Program-made: the position numbers and the translations under genes
Part shown: in pieces, positions 9,404 through 18,063 of the stretch
How positions within the stretch are numbered: the stretch's first letter is position 1
Layout of the letters: each line of letters starts with the position of its first letter
Origin: Methylobacterium sp. SyP6R
GTDB taxonomy: Bacteria > Pseudomonadota > Alphaproteobacteria > Rhizobiales > Beijerinckiaceae
DNA: 64,000 nucleotides
Assembly (NCBI RefSeq): GCF_019216885.1
Contig: NZ_JAAQRC020000001.1
Coordinates: forward strand, 4,591,501 to 4,655,500
Direction of reading: 5' to 3'
The notes under the pieces: generated by a model
Seen by the model: only the letters and a program-made list of their open reading frames with translations
The model's database searches: none
What the model was told of the DNA's origin: nothing

Positions 9404-10707
9404 GCCGGCGCCCTCCCGGCGGAAACCGCGCGGCCGAGGAGCGCGGCAGGTTCGATCAACCCCAGGAGCCCCTCCGGCAGTTCCGCCACACGGGTCACCC
9501 CATCGTCCCGTGCGTCCGCTACCGGCCGGATCGCCCCGGATGTCGGCCGGACCAGCCGCGCCGCGCCGTCGACCAGCAGGCCCGCCCGCACGCCGCCGGC
9601 CTCGACCGTCACGAGGCGCCGGCCACCCGCCTCGCCCCCGGGCGGCAGGCCGAGGCACCGGCGCAGGTCGATGACCGGCAGGGCTCCGCCGCGCATCGCC
9701 AGCATCCCGGCGAGGGTGTGGGGCGCCCCGGGCACCCGCGTCAGCGCCTCCGGCGCCCGCTGCACCCCGCGCACCGCCCCGGCAGGCAGGCCGTAGGCGC
9801 GCCCGGCGAGGTCGATCACCACCATCGGCTCCGCGCCGGCGACGACGGGAGCGGCCGGCGCCGGGCTCGACTCCGGGTCTTGCGCACCGGCCGGGGCCAG
9901 GGCATCGGGCGACAGGAGGCAGACGAGGGTCCCGTCGTCGAGGCGGACGAAGCCGGTCGCCGGGCCGCCGCGGCGCAGGGCCCGGGGCACCGGGTCGATC
10001 GCCTCCGGGCGCACCCGCAGAACCGGTCCGACCCCTTCGGCCACCAGCCCGATTCCGCCGAGCACCGCGACCCGGCGGCCCGGTGAGGCCCCGAGCCCGA
10101 GCCGGGCCGAGAGGCAGAGGAGCGGCAGAGCCCGCCCGCGCCAGGGCATCGTGCCGAGGTCGGCCCCGTTCGCCGGGTTCGGGGCAACGGGCTCCGGCAG
10201 GCGCGTCACCGTATCGACCGCGTCGAGCGGCAAAGCGTAGGAGCGCCCCGCGACCGTGAGCGCCATGAGGCCGACGTCCGGCCGGGGCCCCGGCTCCGCC
10301 GTCCCGGCGCGCCCGCCCAGGGCAGGTGACGCGGCCGAGCCCGCCACCCGCCGCGCAAGCAGGCCCGCGACGAGGTCCGACACATCGAGGATCGCCGCCC
10401 CGCCCGGCTCCGCCGTCAGACCGACGACGCCGGCCACGAGGAGCCCGACCGGCTCCCCCGCCTCGGCCAGCACCATCCGGCCTGGAGGCGCCGGGCGCGC
10501 GGCCGGCGCGAGCAGCCGGGCGAGATCGAGGACCGGAAGCGCCGCGCCGCGCCGGCCGGCGAGGCCGGCAAGCGCCGCCGGTGCTCCCGGCACCCGGGTC
10601 AGGGCCGGGACCGGCGCCAGGGCCCGCACCCGCTGCGCCGGGAGGGCGACGCGCGTTTCCTCCGCGTCGAGCGCGACGACGAGGAAGCGGTCCGAGGCCT
10701 CAGCCAT
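9400..10707 (-). CDS. Scaffold protein with three tandem CheW-like domains
   Basis: A 435-residue protein made of three CheW-type domains at about residues 5-135, 145-275 and 290-425. Each shows the pattern of an early strand (LVVALD, LMALTV, MVVIDL), an ALP/GLP turn, a Val-rich stretch (two of them TRVPGAP) and an LPVLDL/LPLLCL/LPVIDL strand. Ordinary CheW is about 150-180 residues with one domain. Proteins with several CheW domains can bridge receptor and kinase in larger arrays. It overlaps the receptor gene by eight bases and cheB by four. No separate single-domain cheW is present in this operon, so this protein is presumably the coupling factor. Confidence 0.85.
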   Translation of the reverse strand: MAEASDRFLVVALDAEETRVALPAQRVRALAPVPALTRVPGAPAALAGLAGRRGAALPVLDLARLLAPAARPAPPGRMVLAEAGEPVGLLVAGVVGLTAEPGGAAILDVSDLVAGLLARRVAGSAASPALGGRAGTAEPGPRPDVGLMALTVAGRSYALPLDAVDTVTRLPEPVAPNPANGADLGTMPWRGRALPLLCLSARLGLGASPGRRVAVLGGIGLVAEGVGPVLRVRPEAIDPVPRALRRGGPATGFVRLDDGTLVCLLSPDALAPAGAQDPESSPAPAAPVVAGAEPMVVIDLAGRAYGLPAGAVRGVQRAPEALTRVPGAPHTLAGMLAMRGGALPVIDLRRCLGLPPGGEAGGRRLVTVEAGGVRAGLLVDGAARLVRPTSGAIRPVADARDDGVTRVAELPEGLLGLIEPAALLGRAVSAGRAPA

Positions 10708-12649
10708 CCGCGCCCTGCAGCTCGTCGGCGAGCAGCGCGATCTCTTCGACCGCCGCCGCCAGATCCTCGGCCCCGCGGGCCTGCTGACGGGCGGCGGTGG
10801 CGGCCTCGGTCGAGGCGCGGTCGGCCTCCTCGGCGGCCGCGGCGATCTGGCGAGCGCCCGCCGCGATGCCGGCGGCGGCGATGAGGATGTCGTCGGCCCC
10901 GCCGGCGATCTCGCGGTTCACCCGCTCCAGCTCCGCGATGTCGGCCGCCACCGCGGCGAGGCCCGCGGTCAGGGCCCGGTTCTTCGCCACCTCGGCCTCG
11001 GCCGCGGCGACCGATCGCTCGAGAGCGCGGCGCAAGGCGGCGGCGCCGTCCCGAATCGTGCGCACCGTCCCGCGGATCCGCTCGGCGCCCCCGGCGGCGT
11101 CGCGCGACAGCGCCCGGATGTCGCCCGAGACCAGGGCGAAGCCCTGACCCGCCTCGCCGGCCCGGGCGGCCTCGATCGCGCCGCTCACCGCCAGCATGCC
11201 GATCTGCACCGCCACGAGGGCGATGCCCTCCACGATCGTCTCGATCCGCCCGGTGCCGGCCTCGATCGTGCCGAGGCGGTCGAGGGAGGCCCGCATCCCG
11301 TCGAGGGCCTGGCCGACCCCGTCGGCGAGGCCCTCGAGAGTGGCGCGGGACTCGTGCAGGGTCCCGGCGAGGCCCAAGACCTGCGCCAGGGCCTGGTCGG
11401 CGCCGGTCCGGGCGCCGGCCGCCGCGCGCTCGATCTCCACCATGGCGGCGGCGGATTGCCGGGCGGCGGCGCTCTGGAGAGCGAGGCCGCGGCTGATCTG
11501 GTCGATGGCGGCCAGGATCTGGGCCGCGGCGCCGGACAATTCCTGGATCGAGGCCGAGAGCGCATCGGCGGCACCCCCGATCTCCGCCGCGCCCGCCCGG
11601 GCCGGGCCGCTGCCGCGCAGGGTCTCGGCGAGGGCCGCCAGCGCCTCGGCGGTGGTCTGGCCCTGGTCGAGGGCCTCGGTCTGCTGCGCCACGGCGCGTT
11701 GCGCCTCCTCGGCGGCGGCGGCCTGCTGCTCGGCCGCGGAGGCGACCTGCTCGGCGCCGGCTTGCGCCTCGCGGGTGGTCGCCTCCGCCCGGAGCGCCGC
11801 CGCCAGGATCCCTTGCGCCCCCTCCGCCAGGGTGCCGAGATCACCCCGGGCCGCCTCCAGCTGCCGGGCGACCCGGGCGCCGGAAGACGCCTCGGCCACG
11901 GCCCGCGCGGCGGCATCCCGGATCGCCTGCCCGAGCGCCCGGATCTCGGCCCGGATCGCCTCGGCCCGCTCCCGCACCTCCCCGGCGCCGGCCTCCGCGG
12001 TCTCGGCGAGCGTCCGGACCTCATCGGCGACGACCGAGAAGCCGCGGCCGTGCTCCCCGGCCCGTACCGCCTCCAGGGCGGCGTTGAGGGCGAGCAACCC
12101 GGTCTGGTCCGCGATCTCCCCGACCGTGCCGGTGACGTCGCCGATGCTGGCCGCGGCCCGGTCGAGCTCGTCGACGATGGCGACCGTCATCGCCTGGCGC
12201 CCGGCCTCCGCCTCGATCGCCGCGACCGACTGGGTCGCCTGGGCGCCCGCCTCCGCGAGGAGCGCCTGGAACGCGGCGGTGCGCTGGCGCGAAAGGTCGG
12301 CGCGCTCCCGCGCCGCACCGAAACGATCGACGATCGCCGCGACGGCGGAGAGGGATTCCTGCGCGGCCCCCGCGGCCTCCTCGGCCCCGCCGGCGATCTG
12401 CTCCATCGCCCGGCGCAGCTCCTCGGCCGCGGCGGAGGCTTGCGTGACCCCGGCGGCGAGTTCCTCGGTGGCGGCGCCCAGGCGCTCGGTCGCCTTCTGC
12501 CGGCGTGTCCGCGCGCCCTCGCCCGCGGGCATGCCCGTCCGGCCGCGCCGGGGTGGCGGGGCGGGCGCCTGCGCCACGTCCGGCGCCGCGGGCTCGCCGT
12601 CCCGGCCGCCCGGCGCACCCGCGAGCTTCGCCTTCTTCACCAATGCCAT
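10700..12649 (-). CDS. Soluble methyl-accepting chemotaxis protein with two signalling tips
   Basis: A 649-residue, almost entirely coiled-coil receptor with no membrane segment and no recognisable input domain; the first 50 residues are basic and Pro-rich. A canonical hairpin tip lies at about 177-216 ([16 protein letters not shown], then [15 protein letters not shown]). A second, divergent tip lies at about 472-515 ([29 protein letters not shown]). Ordinary MCPs have one. Long Ala/Glu heptad helices flank both. It is the first gene of the minus-strand chemosensory operon, so it is the likely dedicated receptor for this CheA. The second tip has lost the QTN core and may no longer bind CheA directly. 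Confidence 0.88.
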   Translation of the reverse strand: MALVKKAKLAGAPGGRDGEPAAPDVAQAPAPPPRRGRTGMPAGEGARTRRQKATERLGAATEELAAGVTQASAAAEELRRAMEQIAGGAEEAAGAAQESLSAVAAIVDRFGAARERADLSRQRTAAFQALLAEAGAQATQSVAAIEAEAGRQAMTVAIVDELDRAAASIGDVTGTVGEIADQTGLLALNAALEAVRAGEHGRGFSVVADEVRTLAETAEAGAGEVRERAEAIRAEIRALGQAIRDAAARAVAEASSGARVARQLEAARGDLGTLAEGAQGILAAALRAEATTREAQAGAEQVASAAEQQAAAAEEAQRAVAQQTEALDQGQTTAEALAALAETLRGSGPARAGAAEIGGAADALSASIQELSGAAAQILAAIDQISRGLALQSAAARQSAAAMVEIERAAAGARTGADQALAQVLGLAGTLHESRATLEGLADGVGQALDGMRASLDRLGTIEAGTGRIETIVEGIALVAVQIGMLAVSGAIEAARAGEAGQGFALVSGDIRALSRDAAGGAERIRGTVRTIRDGAAALRRALERSVAAAEAEVAKNRALTAGLAAVAADIAELERVNREIAGGADDILIAAAGIAAGARQIAAAAEEADRASTEAATAARQQARGAEDLAAAVEEIALLADELQGADG

Positions 12650-12797
12650 CGCAGCCTGAAACCCGCTCGCGCAACCGCGCTCGCGCAGGATCGGCGCGCG
12701 CGTCAGCCGGTGTGCCGGAGGCGGGCGGCGGGGGCAAGCGCGCGGGAGGTATCGGGTTGGGGAGTATCGCCTGGGTGCACGCGCCGGGCCCCCTCCA

Positions 12798-13592
12798 CTA
12801 CCCGGCCCAGCCGAGATCCCGGCTGATCGACCCGGCGACCTCCCGGACCGTCCCGGCCAGTGCCTCCATCCGGGCCTCGTCCATGTACTGCACCGTGCTC
12901 GTCACGCTGAACGCCGCGACGATCGCCCCGCCGGCGTCCCGGATCGGGGCGGCGACGCAGCGCACCTCGGGCTCGTTCTCCTCCCGGTCGTAGGCGATGC
13001 CGCGTGCCGCGTAGGTCCGCATCCGGTCGAGCCAGGTGGCGAGGTCGGGGCTATGGCCGCCCCGCGCATCGCCCAGGCGATAGAAGTCGCGCCAGCGCGC
13101 CTCGTCGAGGTCGAGGATCAGCGCCTTGCCGAGGCCCGTCGACCAGACCGGCTGGCGCTCGCCGACCCGCGAGCTGATCTCGATGCGCCGGCGCCCGGGC
13201 AGCTTGTCGAGGTACAGCGCCCAGTCGCCTTCCAGCACGCCGAGATGGATCGTGTCGCCGCATTCCGCCGACAGGCGCTCGAGATGGGGCCGCGCCACCC
13301 GGGTGACCGGTGCCTCCTGCTGGGCGCGAAACCCGAGTTCGAGGAGCTTCGGCCCGAGCCCGTAGCCCTCCCGCGGCGCGAAGGTGAGGTAGCGCTGCTC
13401 GACCAGCGCCGCGGCGAGCCGGTGGGTGGTGCTGCGGGTGGTGCCGAGCCCCGCCGACAGGGCCGCGAGGTCGCGCGCACCGCTCGCCACCGCCTCCAGG
13501 ATGGCGAGGCCGCGCAGCAGCGTCTGACTTCCCGGCGTGCCACCCGTCTCCCCGGTTGACGGCTTCGATGTCACGGGCGTATCGTCCCACAT
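12798..13592 (-). CDS. IclR-family transcriptional regulator
   Basis: A 264-residue regulator. The N-terminal winged helix-turn-helix is at about residues 20-80 ([27 protein letters not shown]). The C-terminal effector domain carries the usual [24 protein letters not shown] and [19 protein letters not shown] segments. The start at 13592 (MWDDTP) gives the normal family length; an upstream extension of 23 residues has no homology-like features. It is divergent from a fumarylacetoacetate-hydrolase-family gene and an SDR gene, with a palindrome between them, so it probably controls that pair. The ligand is probably a sugar-acid intermediate. Confidence 0.85.
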   Translation of the reverse strand: MWDDTPVTSKPSTGETGGTPGSQTLLRGLAILEAVASGARDLAALSAGLGTTRSTTHRLAAALVEQRYLTFAPREGYGLGPKLLELGFRAQQEAPVTRVARPHLERLSAECGDTIHLGVLEGDWALYLDKLPGRRRIEISSRVGERQPVWSTGLGKALILDLDEARWRDFYRLGDARGGHSPDLATWLDRMRTYAARGIAYDREENEPEVRCVAAPIRDAGGAIVAAFSVTSTVQYMDEARMEALAGTVREVAGSISRDLGWAG

Positions 13593-13603
13593 ACAAGAAC
13601 AAG

Positions 13604-13620
13604 ATCCCAATATATGGGAT
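13604..13620. promoter_or_regulatory. Inverted repeat between IclR gene and FAH operon, candidate operator
   Basis: ATCCCA and TGGGAT form six-base inverted arms around a five-base AT-only centre. The site lies 11 bases upstream of the IclR start and about 125 bases upstream of the divergent operon, a usual position for an autoregulatory IclR operator. A partial TCCCACATA half-site follows at 13585-13593. Confidence 0.5.
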
Positions 13621-13746
13621 TGAGTGGTGCGGCGCCAGGGCCGTGCCGGAGGAAACCGCAAACCGCCTCCGTCCCGCCCTGCCCCGCGCCCGAAAAGACC
13701 CGCGCGCCGTGAGGGGTGCGCCCGGATTCCAAGGAGGTTCGACCCG

Positions 13747-14604
13747 ATGAAGCTGTTGCGCTACGGCCCCGTGGGCCAGGAGAAGCCCGGCCTGCTCGAT
13801 GCAGAGGGCCGCATCCGCGACCTGTCCGGCCACCTGACCGATCTCGGTCCGGCGTCGCTCGGGCGTGAGGCTTTGTCCCGTCTCGCGGCGATCGATGCCG
13901 CCAGCCTGCCGGTGGTCGAGGGCTCGACCCGTCTCGGTACGCCGGTCGCGAATGTCGGCAAGTTCATCGCCATCGGGCTCAACTTCGCCGATCACGCCGC
14001 CGAGTCGAACCTGCCGGTGCCGAAAGAACCGATCGTCTTCACGAAGGCGATCACCTCGCTGTCCGGCCCGAACGACCCGGTGATGCTGCCGAAGGATTCG
14101 GTCAAGAGCGACTGGGAGGTCGAGCTCGGCATCGTGATCGGCACGCGCGCCGCCTACGTCGAGGAGGCGCAGGCCCTCGACCATGTCGCCGGCTATTGCC
14201 TGATCAACGACGTCTCCGAGCGCGAGTACCAGATCGAGCGCGGCGGCACCTGGGACAAGGGCAAGGGCTGCGACACCTTCGGGCCGGTCGGCCCCTGGCT
14301 CGTCACCTCCGACGAGGTCGGCGACCCGCAGAATCTCGACATGTGGCTCGACCTCAACGGCCGCCGCATGCAGACCGGCAACACCCGGACGATGATCTTC
14401 ACCTGCGCGCAGATCGTCTCCTATGTCAGCCGTTTCATGACCCTGATGCCCGGCGACATCATCACCACCGGCACGCCCCCGGGCGTCGGCATGGGCATGA
14501 AGCCGGACCCGGTCTTCCTCAAGGCCGGCGACGTGATGACGCTCGGCATCGAGAAGCTCGGTGAGCAGCGCCAGGACGTGACCGCCTGGCAGCGCCGGGA
14601 CTGA
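13747..14604 (+). CDS. Fumarylacetoacetate hydrolase family protein, probable 2,4-diketo-3-deoxy-sugar-acid hydrolase
   Basis: A 285-residue metal-dependent hydrolase. The small N-terminal domain (MKLLRYG to about 60) is followed by the FAH core with GLNFADHAAE, WEVELGIVIG (metal-binding Glu), NDVSERE, KGCDTFGPVGPW, NGRRMQ and GDIITTGTPPGVGMG. This subgroup includes ureidoglycolate-lyase-annotated proteins and the diketo-deoxyfuconate hydrolase of the L-fucose route. A strong AAGGAGG nine bases before 13747 sets the start. It is followed after five bases by an SDR dehydrogenase, the enzyme that would make its substrate in that pathway. Pathway assignment is inference; the fold is secure. Confidence 0.85.
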   Translation: MKLLRYGPVGQEKPGLLDAEGRIRDLSGHLTDLGPASLGREALSRLAAIDAASLPVVEGSTRLGTPVANVGKFIAIGLNFADHAAESNLPVPKEPIVFTKAITSLSGPNDPVMLPKDSVKSDWEVELGIVIGTRAAYVEEAQALDHVAGYCLINDVSEREYQIERGGTWDKGKGCDTFGPVGPWLVTSDEVGDPQNLDMWLDLNGRRMQTGNTRTMIFTCAQIVSYVSRFMTLMPGDIITTGTPPGVGMGMKPDPVFLKAGDVMTLGIEKLGEQRQDVTAWQRRD

Positions 14605-14609
14605 CCGCG

Positions 14610-15359
14610 ATGACGTTTCCCAACCGCTTCGAGGGCCGCACCGCCCTCGTCACCGGCGGCGCCTCCGGCATCGGGCTGGCGGTCGCTGCCAGGCTCAAGG
14701 CCGAGGGCGCGACGGTCTCGATCTGGGACCTGAACGAGGAGGCGCTCGCCAAGGCCAAGGCCGAGACCGGCGCCGCCGATACGCGGGCGCTGGACATCGC
14801 GGATGCAACTGCGGTCGAGGCCGCGATGCGCGAGACCCTGGCGGCGCTGGGTGGCCGGCTCGACGTGCTGGTGTGCAGCGCCGGCATCACCGGGCCGAAC
14901 ACGGTGCTCCGCGACTATCCCGTCGACGCCTGGCAACGGGTAATCGACGTCAACCTCAACGGCCTGTTCTACTGCAACCGCGCCGCGGTGCCGGCGATGG
15001 AGGCGGGCGGCTACGGCCGCATCGTCAACGTCGCGTCGATCGCCGGCAAGGAGGGCAACCCGAACGCGTCGGCCTATTCGGCCTCCAAGGCCGGGGTGAT
15101 CGGGCTGACGAAGTCGCTGGGCAAGGAACTGGCGAAGTCGGAGATTCGGGTGAACTGCATCACCCCGGCGGCGGTGCGCACCGCGATCTTCGACCAGATG
15201 ACGCAACAGCACATCGACTTCATGCTGTCGAAGATCCCGATCGGCCGCTTCGGCGCCATCGACGAGGTGACCTCGCTGATCTGCTTCCTGGCGAGCGAGG
15301 AAGCGTCGTTCTCGACGGGGGCTGTGTTCGACGTGTCGGGTGGTCGGGCGACGTATTGA
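14610..15359 (+). CDS. Short-chain dehydrogenase/reductase, probable 2-keto-3-deoxy-sugar-acid dehydrogenase
   Basis: A 249-residue classical SDR. It has the nucleotide-binding TGGASGIG motif (residues 14-21), a conserved segment NLNGLFYC, the catalytic Ser in NVASIAGKEG and the Tyr-x3-Lys pair in AYSASKAG. The C-terminus ends in the usual SGGRATY-type tail. It is co-transcribed with the FAH-family hydrolase five bases upstream. The pair resembles the two last enzymes of non-phosphorylative L-fucose/L-rhamnose catabolism (dehydrogenase, then hydrolase yielding pyruvate and lactate). A general FabG-like reductase is the alternative. A hairpin follows the stop. Confidence 0.85.
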   Translation: MTFPNRFEGRTALVTGGASGIGLAVAARLKAEGATVSIWDLNEEALAKAKAETGAADTRALDIADATAVEAAMRETLAALGGRLDVLVCSAGITGPNTVLRDYPVDAWQRVIDVNLNGLFYCNRAAVPAMEAGGYGRIVNVASIAGKEGNPNASAYSASKAGVIGLTKSLGKELAKSEIRVNCITPAAVRTAIFDQMTQQHIDFMLSKIPIGRFGAIDEVTSLICFLASEEASFSTGAVFDVSGGRATY

Positions 15360-15364
15360 GACTG

Positions 15365-15388
15365 TCGCCCTCGCTCAGGCGAGGGCGA
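15365..15388. terminator. Hairpin after SDR gene
   Basis: A perfect 10-bp stem (arm TCGCCCTCGC) with a four-base TCAG loop lies directly after the SDR stop codon. There is no T-run, so it would be a weak or bidirectional terminator. Confidence 0.5.
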
Positions 15389-15409
15389 TGCCCCACCGTG
15401 CTGCAAAGC

Positions 15410-15516
15410 TCTAGAGCACTTCACGATTGCGTTTTAATCGCGAAGCTCTCTAGGTTTTTGGTTTTGCCGCATTTTCTGCGACGAACCGGTATCCACTTCG
15501 TCGGAAAATGCTCTAG
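15410..15516. repeat. Intergenic palindromic repeat (family C, copy 1)
   Basis: The stretch starts with a short inverted repeat (AGAGC ... GCTCT) followed by a block from 15461 centred on GACGAACCGGTATCCACTTC and ends in GCTCTAG. The block at 15461-15515 resembles 30203-30255 over about 50 bases. The vapD stop codon (TAG read on the minus strand, 15513-15515) lies inside its terminal CTAG. Such elements are scattered between genes in rhizobial and methylobacterial genomes. Confidence 0.6.
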
Positions 15517-15791
15517 GCTTTTACGGTCGCCGTGAAATCAGACCACTGCTCGACCCGAAACGCCCGTATATCTCTCACGCATTGCGGGAACCACGGCAAG
15601 GCTTTGAGTGCCGTGATAGCCGCAAACAGCTTGGCCAGGTCTTCGGTCTTGCTGACATAGAGACTGCCCTGGATCCAGTCGAAGCCATGAATTGCGAGAG
15701 TGGATCGAATGTCCGCGTAGGCCTGCGCGACGCCTCGCGGGTGATGCGTCTGGGTTTCGGCCACCACGAGGTCGAACGCGATGGCAAACAT
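15513..15791 (-). CDS. vapD: VapD-family protein (Cas2-like ribonuclease fold)
   Basis: A 92-residue member of the VapD family, small endoribonucleases related in fold to Cas2. It starts MFAIAFDLVV, with the first-strand Asp expected in the family, and continues with YADIRSTLAIHGFDWIQGSLYVS and a C-terminal WFPQCVRDIRAFRVEQWSDFT element that is diagnostic. Its start codon shares one base with the stop of the upstream 71-residue gene, so the two are translationally coupled. In Haemophilus VapD works as a toxin with a partner antitoxin. The final stop codon falls inside an intergenic repeat element. Confidence 0.85.
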   Translation of the reverse strand: MFAIAFDLVVAETQTHHPRGVAQAYADIRSTLAIHGFDWIQGSLYVSKTEDLAKLFAAITALKALPWFPQCVRDIRAFRVEQWSDFTATVKA

Positions 15792-16006
15792 CAATGCTCC
15801 CTGGGATCGTCGAGAATGTCCGTAAAGCGATAATCCAGCTCCTCGCCTGTCTCGACGAGTCGCACTCGCATCAGGCAATCATCGTCGCCCAGCATCTGGC
15901 CGACATCCACGATCTCATAGACCGGGCCGGTCACGCCGAAGCGCCGCCACGTTCCGATCAGGTTCTGCGGCTGCGGCAGGGGCGAGGATCCGATGCGGCG
16001 TTCCAT
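15791..16006 (-). CDS. Small DUF5397-like protein, possible VapD partner
   Basis: A 71-residue protein starting MERRIGSSP, with the compact core GTWRRFGVTGPVYEIVDVG and ending YRFTDILDDPREH. I recognise it as DUF5397-like with moderate certainty. It is acidic in the C-terminal half and has no helix-turn-helix. The stop overlaps the vapD start by one base, the arrangement of an antitoxin-toxin operon, which is the basis for suggesting an antitoxin role. Longer in-frame readings upstream lack homology-like sequence. The ribosome site is weak. Confidence 0.65.
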   Translation of the reverse strand: MERRIGSSPLPQPQNLIGTWRRFGVTGPVYEIVDVGQMLGDDDCLMRVRLVETGEELDYRFTDILDDPREH

Positions 16007-16134
16007 GCCGCCATCGTACCCGATCGGGGCACGCGATGCCACGTCGCGGCCTGCCGAACTCAACACAACCATGCTGTCCGCATCGCCCCCGGCCCGCCCT
16101 ACGCGCCGCCCGGCGATCCATCGGGAGGACCCCC

Positions 16135-17469
16135 GTGACCACTGCATCCATGACCGCAACCGCGGGCGCCGCCGCGCCGCCGAGCGGGGACGACGCCCTG
16201 CGCCAGCGCGTCCTCGCCAAGCTCCGGCCGCGCATCGTGCTCTATTGCTTCGTCCTGTTCATCATCAACTACCTCGACCGGGTGAATGTCGGCTTCGCCG
16301 CGCTTCACATGAACAAGGATCTGGGGCTGTCGGCCACCGCCTACGGGCTCGGCGCCGGCATCTTCTTCCTCGGCTACATCGCCTTCGAGGTGCCGAGCAA
16401 CATGATCATGCACCGGGTCGGGCCCCGGCGCTGGATCGCCCGGATCATGGTGAGCTGGGGCCTCGTCTCCGGCGGCATGGCCTTCGTGCAGGGGGAGTGG
16501 AGCTTCTACGCCATGCGCTTCCTGCTTGGCCTCGCCGAAGCCGGCTTCGTGCCCGGGATCCTGCTCTACCTCACCTACTGGTACCCGGCCCGCGACCGCG
16601 CCAAGGCGACCGCCGGCTTCATGACCGCGACGGTGCTCTCGAGCGTCATCGGCGCACCGCTCTCCGGCTGGATCCTGTCGGCCAACCCGACCTGGTTCGG
16701 GCTGGCCGCCTGGCAATGGCTGTTCATCCTGGAGGCCGCGCCGGCGGTGGTGCTCGGCGTGGTGACGTTCTTCTACCTCGTCGACCGGCCCGAGGACGGG
16801 CGCTGGCTCGATGCGCAGGAGCGCACCTGGCTGATCCGCACGCTCGCCGAGGAGAACCGCCAGGTCGAGAGCGTCGGTTCGCACGAGTTCCGGGCGATCT
16901 TTCGCGATCACCGGGTGTGGCTGCTCACCCTCGTCTACATGTTCAACGCGGTGGCGGTGTACGGTGTGGTCCTGTGGCTGCCGCAGATCGTGCGCAGCAT
17001 CGGCGGCCTCTCCGATTTGCAGACCGGTTTCGTTACGGCGATCCCGTTCGTCTTCGCGGCGATCGGCCTCGTGGTGGTGGCGCGCTCCTCCGACCGCACC
17101 GGCGAGCGCAAGTTCCACACCGCCCTCTCGGCGCTGATCGGCGGCCTGTTCCTGGCCGCGAGCGCGGTGGCGCCGACGCCGTTGCTGAGCCTGCTGCTCC
17201 TCTGCGCCGCCGCCTTCGGGGTCTGGGCCTTGCTCGGCGTGTTCTGGGCCCTGCCGACCCAGTTCCTCACCGGGGCCGCCGCCGCCGGGGGCCTCGCGAT
17301 GATCAACGGGCTTGCCCAGATCGCCGGCTTCGGCGGGCCCTACCTGGTGGGCTGGATCCGCGACGCGACCCAGAGCTTCACCCCTGCCCTGCTGGCGCTC
17401 TCGGCCGGACCGGTGATCGCCGCCCTGCTGTGCCTCGCCGTGCGGGTGCGGCGCGAGCCGGCGGCCTGA
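16135..17469 (+). CDS. MFS transporter, anion:cation symporter (phthalate/hexuronate permease) family
   Basis: A 444-residue, twelve-helix inner-membrane permease. The first helix region IVLYCFVLFIINYLDRVNVG and the motif after helix 2 (NMIMHRVGPRRWIARI) are typical of the ACS family that imports sugar acids, phthalates and tartrate. The GTG start at 16135 is chosen because GGGAGGA lies five bases upstream; an ATG 99 bases earlier in the same frame has no ribosome site. The substrate is unknown, though a sugar acid would fit the neighbouring FAH/SDR genes. It stands alone and is not part of an obvious operon. Confidence 0.88.
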   Translation: MTTASMTATAGAAAPPSGDDALRQRVLAKLRPRIVLYCFVLFIINYLDRVNVGFAALHMNKDLGLSATAYGLGAGIFFLGYIAFEVPSNMIMHRVGPRRWIARIMVSWGLVSGGMAFVQGEWSFYAMRFLLGLAEAGFVPGILLYLTYWYPARDRAKATAGFMTATVLSSVIGAPLSGWILSANPTWFGLAAWQWLFILEAAPAVVLGVVTFFYLVDRPEDGRWLDAQERTWLIRTLAEENRQVESVGSHEFRAIFRDHRVWLLTLVYMFNAVAVYGVVLWLPQIVRSIGGLSDLQTGFVTAIPFVFAAIGLVVVARSSDRTGERKFHTALSALIGGLFLAASAVAPTPLLSLLLLCAAAFGVWALLGVFWALPTQFLTGAAAAGGLAMINGLAQIAGFGGPYLVGWIRDATQSFTPALLALSAGPVIAALLCLAVRVRREPAA

Positions 17470-17511
17470 CCCCCGTGCGCCGCGCGGGCTCCCGGGCCCG
17501 CGCGGCGTCTC

Positions 17512-17982
17512 CTATGCGAAAAGGTCCCGCCGCATCAGCGCGTACATCTTGTCGCGATGGGCGACCGTCTCGACCGTGCGCCAGCCGATCCGGGCGTAGA
17601 TCCCTTCGGCGGTGCGGGTATAGAGCCACAGGGTCGCGACGCCGAGGGACGCGGCGTACGCCTCGACCGCGGCGACCAGCCGGGCGGCGTGGCCCCGGCC
17701 GCGGGCATGGGGCACGACGAAGACGCCGGCGAGCCAGGGGGTCAGGTCGGGCCGCGTGTCGAGGTCGTGTGCCGCGAGGCTCGCCATGCCGACGGGCTCG
17801 TCGTCGACGAGGAGGACGAAGGTGCGGGGCATCGGCCCGGGGCCGGCGGCGCCCTCGGATTCAGCGGCCGTCACCTCGGCGAGGCTGCGTCCCTGGCCCT
17901 GCGCGAAGGCCTCCCAGCGCCAGCGCGCGGTGACGGGCATGAGGTCGGGCCGCTCGGTGTTGGTGACGATGGCATGAGGCAT
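17512..17982 (-). CDS. GNAT-family N-acetyltransferase
   Basis: A 156-residue single-domain acetyltransferase. The acetyl-CoA binding element is GVFVVPHARGRGHAARLV (residues about 92-109, R-G-R-G-H loop), preceded by the strand FVLLVDDEPVGMASL and followed by LWLYTRTAEGIYARIGW. The start at 17982 (MPHAIVTN) has GGGGAGCG upstream. An extension of 25 residues is possible but unconvincing. It is convergent with the MFS gene and tail-to-head with a small zinc-ribbon gene. The acceptor substrate cannot be inferred. Confidence 0.85.
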   Translation of the reverse strand: MPHAIVTNTERPDLMPVTARWRWEAFAQGQGRSLAEVTAAESEGAAGPGPMPRTFVLLVDDEPVGMASLAAHDLDTRPDLTPWLAGVFVVPHARGRGHAARLVAAVEAYAASLGVATLWLYTRTAEGIYARIGWRTVETVAHRDKMYALMRRDLFA

Positions 17983-18063
17983 CGGGCGCTCCCCGGGACC
18001 GGCCGTGCTTCGCCCGATCGCGTCGCGTCCGTCAATGCCGGACGTCCTCGGTGCCACCCGCCG

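Noticed and set aside
12650..12797. Small gene between receptor and IclR regulator
   Set aside because: The frames in these 148 bases have no ribosome site or codon signature; the stretch most likely holds the promoter of the chemosensory operon.
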